A stretch of 64,000 nt of DNA. Origin: Tanytarsus gracilentus (Eukaryota > Arthropoda > Insecta > Diptera > Chironomidae). Shown here piece by piece: positions 57,802-64,000 of the stretch (its first letter is position 1; the number at the start of each line of letters is the position of its first letter). The notes under the pieces were generated by a model. It ran no database searches. It saw only the letters and a program-made list of their open reading frames with translations, and was not told where the DNA came from. The position numbers and the translations under genes are program-made. Location of the stretch: positions 2,564,501-2,628,500 of the forward strand of contig JAXRKN010000045.1 of assembly GCA_038502055.1 (NCBI GenBank), given 5' to 3'.

Positions 57802-58879
57802 ATGGGACTGTGTAAATGTCCCCACAGACGCGTTAGGTTAATATCTTCTCAATTAATTTAATTAAATCAATTTACTTTATTTTTTTTTTCAATTTCTTAA
57901 AAAGCTCCCTTTTTTGCTACGATCATCGAGTTACAGTTTGCGAAAATTGTCTCGCCTTGAACCATAGAAAGGTATTCATGCAATAAACAATTTATTTACT
58001 TAATAATTTCATTTGAATTCATTAAAGTGTGTAATTAAGTCCTACTTGGAGTGGCTGAAAGATTCAGATTTTGATCCAACCTGTTCGCTGTGTGGAGTAA
58101 ATTTAGAAGATGATGACTGCATTCGACTTGTCTGCTATGACTTATTCCATAAAAAATGTCTTTCCCAACGAGAATCGCAGTTGCCGTCAAATACAACGGC
58201 AGCCGGTCATCAATGTCCAAAGTAAACTCAAATTTTCAGTGATTTCCTATTATTTAAAACAAAATTACATCGTTATAGGTGTGGAACGAGCATTTTTCCT
58301 CCCCAAAACATGGTATCTCCCGTTGTAGATTCTCTCAAAGTCTGGTTGAGTCAAGTCAGTTGGGGAAAAAATGAATTAAATATGGCAACGGTAATTTTTA
58401 ATTTAGACACGTTCATGTGCACATATTTAATCACCTTTATTTGTTATTTTTAGTATTCTGAAGAAAATAGCTTTCCATCGTTTGAAAAGAAAGAGAATTC
58501 GAGTGGACTCAACAATTCCAGTAATGTCGCAACTGTTAGTTCGGTTCAACAGCATCATCGAAATGTTTCAGAAAAAGTTTTTCACGCTGAAAGTCCTCAT
58601 TCTGTTTTGAACATAACCGAGTCGAGGCCACTTTTGAGAGAACCGCCGGTTGGTCGAAGCGTTGATAGGGATGACAATAAATATAAGCGCAGGACTCCAC
58701 AGGAAATATTTTCTCGTTGGTCAAGACAATTTAATTCGCCCGCATCCAGATCGCCGTTTAGGAAAAGATCTCTTCTAATTGGCGGAGGATTTCTTATTTT
58801 CTTCATCGTTATTTTCCTCATGTATCATTTCGGTCGATCAGGTGATGATTTCGGTGATAACGAAATGCACTATGAATAA
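57802..58879 (+). CDS. ZFPL1: ZFPL1, Golgi zinc-finger membrane protein
   Basis: cis-Golgi integral membrane protein that links GM130 to the Golgi in vertebrates. Five exons, 57802-57836, 57905-57971, 58028-58221, 58279-58390 and 58454-58879, join in frame to 277 residues (human 310). It starts MGLCKCPHRRV, as in all animals. A B-box-like region (FCYDHRVTVCENCLALNHRKCVIKSYLEWLKDSD, about 14-47) is followed by a RING-like region (CSLCGVNL to HQCPKCGTSIFPP, about 51-107). After a low-complexity linker, DDNKYKRRTPQEIFSRW precedes a single C-terminal membrane anchor (LLIGGGFLIFFIVIFLMYHF). The 35-base first exon is supported by its perfect family N-terminus. Confidence 0.94.
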
Positions 58880-58972
58880 TAATTATAAAATTCCATTTAT
58901 TTTCAAATTATAATTTAGACAAATAAAATTTGCAATATATCTACAAAACAACTTTTTATAAACTAAAATACT
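58880..58972. terminator. Interlocked 3' ends of ZFPL1 and DXO
   Basis: AATAAA for ZFPL1 lies at 58922-58927 and AATAAA for the opposing DXO at 58901-58896. The signals are crossed: each lies beyond the other's expected cleavage zone, so the mature mRNAs should overlap by several tens of bases. Confidence 0.55.
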
Positions 58973-60055
58973 TTACAGACTCTCCATAAACTGAATAAAT
59001 TCATTTGATAAGAATGTACAGGAGTTTAATTTTCTATAAGTAATTGAATCATTTCGTGGATGCCACGAGTATTGATAAATTATATTGAAATCATCAACGA
59101 GTTTCATGTCACGAGAAACTTTATCAAGAAAATCGTTGAGAAAGTTCATGCACACATTTGGATGCCAAAAATTACTTGCTCTTGCTTTATTAGAGAGCTC
59201 TTTAAGTTCATAAAGCGTAATTTCATCAACTATTCCATTATCACTTCTTAAGCCCACGTGGATCTTGTCAATACCAACAATAAAAGATTGACACCACCAA
59301 TTACGAGCCTTACATTTGTAAAAATTCATAATTTGTCTATCATTGTCCTCATGACGTTTAACTTTGACTTCAACAAATGAAGCTTTCTGAAGTTGTCGAA
59401 TGTCCTTGATGGCTTCTCGAAAATTACCTTCAATACCATCCATCTCAGCCCCATAAAGTATATTTTTCCTATCTAGTTGCGCTTCATACATCACACAAAA
59501 TTCTTCACTCTCAATCACCGGCTCACTATTTCCAGGTGGATCTTTTAGAGGATTTTTCGATAAAATGTAGCTTTCAAATTTAAATCCATAGCGTGAAAAC
59601 ATTTTATCTCTCGCAGTTTCATTTGATTTCTGGTTTTTCTTTTCGATCGTTTCTTCGGCACATAAAAAAATTGTTCCTTTAATTTTAGTGGCATTAATGA
59701 TCCATGATTCTCTGTTTTCATACGGAGTGGACATTATTAATCTCATTAGACCTCTGAAGCAAACAAAATCGGTGTTGAGTCTCTTTCCACTCACCACAAG
59801 TGCTTTATTTCTCATGATGAATGTTAATAAATGATTAAGCTTTTCATCGCTTGATGATGATTGCTTTTCTCTGTATTTGTCGTCACCTTCATTCAAATTG
59901 AAATGAATTTCATCTGGTATTTTAAGGTATTTGAGATTTTGCAAATTATTATCGTGATAGTGGCGATTACCGTCAAGAGAAAAAGCTCCTCTGATTGTTG
60001 GTCTTTGAAACTTTGGAAATGGCCTAAAGCTGTCTCTGTTAGGTCTTAAATCCAT
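58973..60055 (-). CDS. DXO/Rai1-family decapping and 5'-3' exonuclease, intronless
   Basis: The family removes incomplete or NAD caps and degrades defective mRNAs in the nucleus. Single exon, 360 residues, near the usual 370-400. Catalytic motifs in order: RYGFKFESYI (motif I Glu, about 155-165), YGAEMDGIE (motif II Glu and Asp), FVEVKV (motif III Glu and Lys), and NWWCQSFIVGIDKIHVGLRSDNGIV (motif IV Gln in WWCQSF). The early FPKFQRPTIRGAFSLD resembles the family's opening PxxxPxExGxFS. All metal ligands are present, so activity is expected. No introns, unlike every other complete gene in the window, suggesting a retrocopy origin or intron loss. Diverges from Spt5 across 549 bases. Confidence 0.93.
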   Translation of the reverse strand: MDLRPNRDSFRPFPKFQRPTIRGAFSLDGNRHYHDNNLQNLKYLKIPDEIHFNLNEGDDKYREKQSSSSDEKLNHLLTFIMRNKALVVSGKRLNTDFVCFRGLMRLIMSTPYENRESWIINATKIKGTIFLCAEETIEKKNQKSNETARDKMFSRYGFKFESYILSKNPLKDPPGNSEPVIESEEFCVMYEAQLDRKNILYGAEMDGIEGNFREAIKDIRQLQKASFVEVKVKRHEDNDRQIMNFYKCKARNWWCQSFIVGIDKIHVGLRSDNGIVDEITLYELKELSNKARASNFWHPNVCMNFLNDFLDKVSRDMKLVDDFNIIYQYSWHPRNDSITYRKLNSCTFLSNEFIQFMESL

Positions 60056-60604
60056 TGAAGTATTTTTGTGGATGCAGAAAAAAAATATAAAAGCAGTGAT
60101 AGTCGGCGTTTATAAATGTTATTTAATCTAAAATTAAATTTTCTAATAACGTTCTATCTAAACTTCAAATCTTCTAAAACTCACCTTATCTAATGTTCAT
60201 GTTGTGAGGGGATAACGAGAGTGCCGAGTAAATGCCGAAAACGCTTAATATTTTATGTAAATGGCGAGAAAAATTGGTTTTGCCTACCAAATATTTAATT
60301 TGTCTTAAATATTTATCTTAGCTTCGAGTCAAGGCAATCAAGAATAGAAAAAATCTTGTTTTTGGCTGACGAGCGACGCAAATTAGAACTTTTATTTTAA
60401 TTCAGCAATTCTAAAATCAACAATTGTTTTGTTTACAAAAAAAATTCACACTTGTCGCACGAAAAAAACGCTCATGAAATTTAACAAGTTTGACGGTACG
60501 AAGGAGAAAAAAACAATTTTCATACGCGTTCGTGAAAATATCAAAAAAGTCATACTAATTCACAAGATTGAAGTCTTAAAAGGAGATATAATCAATTACT
60601 AACC
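60056..60604. promoter_or_regulatory. Divergent promoter region DXO / Spt5
   Basis: The 549 bases between the start codons. No TATA box is obvious on either strand. A second open stretch is not seen. Confidence 0.5.
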
Positions 60605-63600
60605 ATGTCTGATTCCGAAAGTGTCAACTCTGAGGGCTCAGATGCCGAATCCATTAATTCAGGATCGAGGTTTGTTGACGAAAATTAAATTTCATAATTT
60701 ATTTCAATTTTAAATTGTGTTTCATAATAAAATTGCTATTAGATCACGCTCTGCGTCTCGTTCACGAAGTAGATCGAAATCCGGATCAGACTCGGATGTT
60801 GGGCGAAAGAAGAAAACTCCAGTTAAGAAAAGTAAGAACAAGCTAAGAGATGCAGAGGAAGAAGAAGAGGTCGATGATCCAGAGGACATTGATTCCGAAG
60901 AATACGAGGACGAAGAAGACTACAATGATCGTTCGAGAAAGCGTAGAAAGCGCGGTGCAGGCGATAGGTAAGAATTTCACTACTTCCAAAAGATCCAGCT
61001 AGATAACATCCAGTAAATTTTTCTAGATATCGCGATTTTATCATTGAAGAAGCGGAGGTTGATTCTGATGTTGATGAAGACGACGAAGAGTACGATAATG
61101 TTGGTGAAATTGGCATTGTTGGAAATGAAGTAGAGGAATCAGGTCAAACGGCTCGAGAAATTGAAAATCGTCGACGTATTCACACTTTGTGGGAGTAAGT
61201 TGAGCTAGTAAAAGATTTTGAACCATTTTAATTGATTTAATTTTCTTTGTAGCAACCAAAAGGAAGAGGAAATTGAAAAAATTCTCCGCAAAAAGTATGC
61301 CGATAGTGAGCATCATGCGAGAAGTCACTTTGGTGATGGTGGAGAAGAGATGTCCGATGAAATTACGCAGCAAACTCTATTGCCAGGGATTAAAGATCCC
61401 AATTTGTGGATGGTCAAGTGTCGTATTGGCGAGGAAAATGCCACCGTGCTTCTCTTGATGAGAAAATTTCTCACTTACGCAAACACCGATGAGCCTTTGC
61501 AAATTAAATCTGTTGTCGCGCCGAAAGGAGTTAAGGGATACATCTACGTTGAGGCGTTCAAACAGACTCATGTAAAATCAACAATTAATAATGTCGGAAA
61601 CTTGCGTATGGGCATTTGGAAGCAGGAAATGGTTCCGATTAAGGAAATGACTGACGTCTTGAAAGTCGTTAATGAGCAAACTGGATTGCGAAAGCGTCAA
61701 TGGGTTCGTCTAAAGCGTGGCTTATATAAGGACGATATTGCACAGGTTGATTTTGTCGATTTGGCACAAAATCAAGTCCATCTTAAGCTCCTTCCACGTA
61801 TCGATTATTCTCGCATGCGAGGCGCATTAAAAACAAAAGCAACTGAAGCGGAAGATCTAAAGCGTAAAAAGAAACGTCGTCCACCGGCAAAGCCTTTCGA
61901 TCAAGAGGCCATTCGTGCAATTGGCGGTGAAATCAATACTGACGGTGACTTTTTGGTGTTTGAGGGAAATCGTTATTCGCGCAAAGGATTTCTCTATAAA
62001 AATTTTACAATGTCGGCAATTCTCGCTGAAGGTGTCAAGCCGACACTCGCTGAGCTCGAAAGATTCGAAGAACAACCAGAGGATGTCAGCATTGAGTTAA
62101 ATCCATCGCCAAAAGACGTTGACGGTGTTCACACTTTCTCGATGGGCGACAACGTTGAAGTTTGCTCAGGCGATTTGGAGAATTTACAAGCGACAATTAT
62201 CGCCATTGACAGTGGAATGATCACAGTTATGCCGAAGCATCAGGACTTGAAAGATCCATTGATCTTTAAGGCAAATGAATTGAGAAAATATTTCAAAACC
62301 GGTGATCACGCAAAAGTTCTCGGTGGACGGTACGAAGGTGAAACTGGCTTAATTGTCCGCGTTGAAGCATCGCGCGTTGTTCTCGTATCCGATTTGTCAA
62401 TGCACGAGTTAGAAGTCCTTCCAAGAGACTTGCAATTGTGTACCGATATGGCAACGGGCGTCGATTCAATGGGACAATATCAGTGGGGAGATCTAGTTCA
62501 ACTTGATGCTCAAACTGTCGGCGTTATTGTTCGTTTGGAGAGAGAAAACTTCCATGTTCTAAGTATGCATGGAAAAGTCATCGAATGTAAGCCGACTGCA
62601 TTGCAAAAGAAGCGCGAGAATTTTAACGCTGTCGCATTGGACTACGAACAAAATCAATTGAGACGAAAGGACATTGTCAAAGTTATTGAGGGTCCGCATA
62701 CTGTAAGAAATTATTACTCACTTATCATAAACTTATTATAATATTGAATTTTTGATTACTTAAAGGGTCGCGATGGTGAGCTTAAGCATCTTTATCGTAA
62801 CTTGGCTTTCCTCTATTCGCGTATGTACACCGAAAATGGAGGAATTTTTGTGTGTAAAACGCGTCATTTACGTTTGGCTGGCGGAAATAAATCAACGCCA
62901 AATGCAATGGCTCAGCCGGGTGTCTTTGGCTTTATGTCACCTCAAATTCAATCGCCAATGCATCCATCGGGCGGCCGAGGTGGTGGTCGTGGTGGCGGTG
63001 GATTCAGAAGCTTTGGAGGTCGTGGCGGAGGTGGTCGCGGTGCAGTGTCAAGAGATCGTGAGATTCTCGGAAAGACAATTAAAATTACTGGAGGCCCATA
63101 CAAAGGAGCTGTTGGTATCATTAAAGATGCAACTGAAAGTACTGCACGTGTTGAACTCCACTCGTCATGTCAAACTATTTCTGTCGATCGAAATCATATT
63201 GCTGTCGTTGGAGCACCGGCAAAGGACGGAAGTATCTCGTCATTCCGTACGCCAAATCGCACGCCTGGCTATGGATCTGCTACGCCACAATATCTTGGCG
63301 GTAAGACTCCGCTACATGGATCACAAACTCCACAATATGACATTGGAAATAGAACTCCTTACGGGGGGATGACTCCAGCTCATGACTCAAGTGGCATGAC
63401 ACCAAGACATGAAGCTTCGGCTTGGAATCCAGCTCTCAGTAATACGCCAGCACGTCCCAATGAATTTAATGACTTTTCACTTGACGAATCTTCTCCATCG
63501 CCTGGCTATAATCCAAGCACACCAGGTACAACTTATAATCAAACATTTGCGCCACATACGCCAGGTGTCTATTCGCCTTTCCAACAATCAACTTCATCTC

Positions 63601-64000
63601 CATCGCCGTATCAACACAACTATACTCCATCTCCCGGCTATTCACCGGCTGCTATTGGCGGACCGACTTCTCCAATGTCCACAAATCCACAAACACCAGG
63701 TGGTGGCTTAATGTTGAGTAGCGATCAAGGCGGTGAGTGGTGTTCAACGGAACTCGAAGTAAGAATTCGTGCTTCGGCTGATTTAAATTTGCGCGGACAA
63801 ACTGGATACATTACAACAATTAGCAACAATACTTGTTCTGTCTTCTTGCCCGAAGAAGATCGTGTCATTACACTTCCATCGATGCACTTGGAGCCCGTTC
63901 AACCGCTTGTTCAGGAGTTCTGCAAGTTAATTAGTGGCGAGGATCGAGAAGCCACTGGAATTTTGCTAGCAACAAGCGGCGAAGTTGGAACTGTTTCGAT
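60605..64000 (+). CDS. Spt5: Spt5, transcription elongation factor DSIF subunit (3' end outside window)
   Basis: Spt5 with Spt4 forms DSIF, which clamps RNA polymerase II, mediates promoter-proximal pausing, and recruits capping and 3'-end factors. Exons 60605-60669, 60743-60967, 61027-61194, 61253-62702 and 62766-beyond 64000 join in frame; about 1047 residues are visible (human 1087). Order: Ser-rich and very acidic N-terminus; NGN domain (about 170-265, NLWMVKCRIGEENATVLLLMRKF); KOW repeats (WVRLKRGLYKDDIAQV, MGDNVEVCSGDLENLQATI, TGDHAKVLGGRYEGETGLI, RRKDIVKVIEGPHTGRDGELKHLYRNLAFLYSR); a Gly/Arg stretch; another KOW (GKTIKITGGPYKGAVGIIKD); then the TP-rich C-terminal repeat region (RTPGYGSATPQYLGGKTPLHG), a P-TEFb target; and a last KOW just entered. 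Confidence 0.97.

Noticed and set aside
62773..63711. Two long plus-strand frames over the Spt5 C-terminal region
   Set aside because: Alternative-frame shadows; the true frame from 62766 encodes the KOW and TP-rich repeats of Spt5.

Overview
This window is nuclear DNA of an insect, most likely a nematoceran dipteran (midge or mosquito type). It is AT-rich, exons are joined by GT-AG introns (often only 50-100 bp), and the diablo/KLHL20 protein reads almost like the Drosophila one. A chironomid would fit the ClaI-site-bearing 120-bp tandem repeats, but that is only a guess. All gene identities come from reading the translations by eye; no database search was run.

Layout: the left edge holds the first exon of a HAD phosphatase (- strand, leaving the window). 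It is followed by the diablo/KLHL20 Cul3 adaptor (-), and then by Alg14 (+), divergent from it. Alg14 meets a ten-finger C2H2 protein (-) tail to tail. From about 8.65 to 44.5 kb a single gene, the postsynaptic scaffold Shank/Prosap (+), spreads over long introns. Further right come a multi-pass membrane protein (-), a GNAT acetyltransferase (-), ornithine decarboxylase (-) with a structured leader, mRpL43 (+), CRIPT (-), ZFPL1 (+), an intronless DXO/Rai1 (-), and Spt5 (+), which runs off the right edge.

The compact right third (56.5-64 kb) alternates strands: mRpL43/CRIPT and ZFPL1/DXO converge, while CRIPT/ZFPL1 and DXO/Spt5 diverge from short shared promoters. Convergent partners share or cross their poly(A) signals. 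The clearest case is a 12-bp palindrome that gives AATAAA on both strands between Alg14 and the zinc-finger gene.

The main unexplained element is a dispersed, terminal-inverted-repeat-free mobile element. It has a fixed head, a variable array of 120-bp units each with a ClaI site, a GTRAGAAA microsatellite, and a 3' hairpin. It lies in introns of Alg14, Shank (twice) and the acetyltransferase gene. In the last place one copy has inserted into another, and the rejoined target shows no target-site duplication. The structure suggests a non-autonomous Helentron (HINE-like) family. A separate 734-bp hAT relic with an 8-bp duplication sits in another Shank intron.
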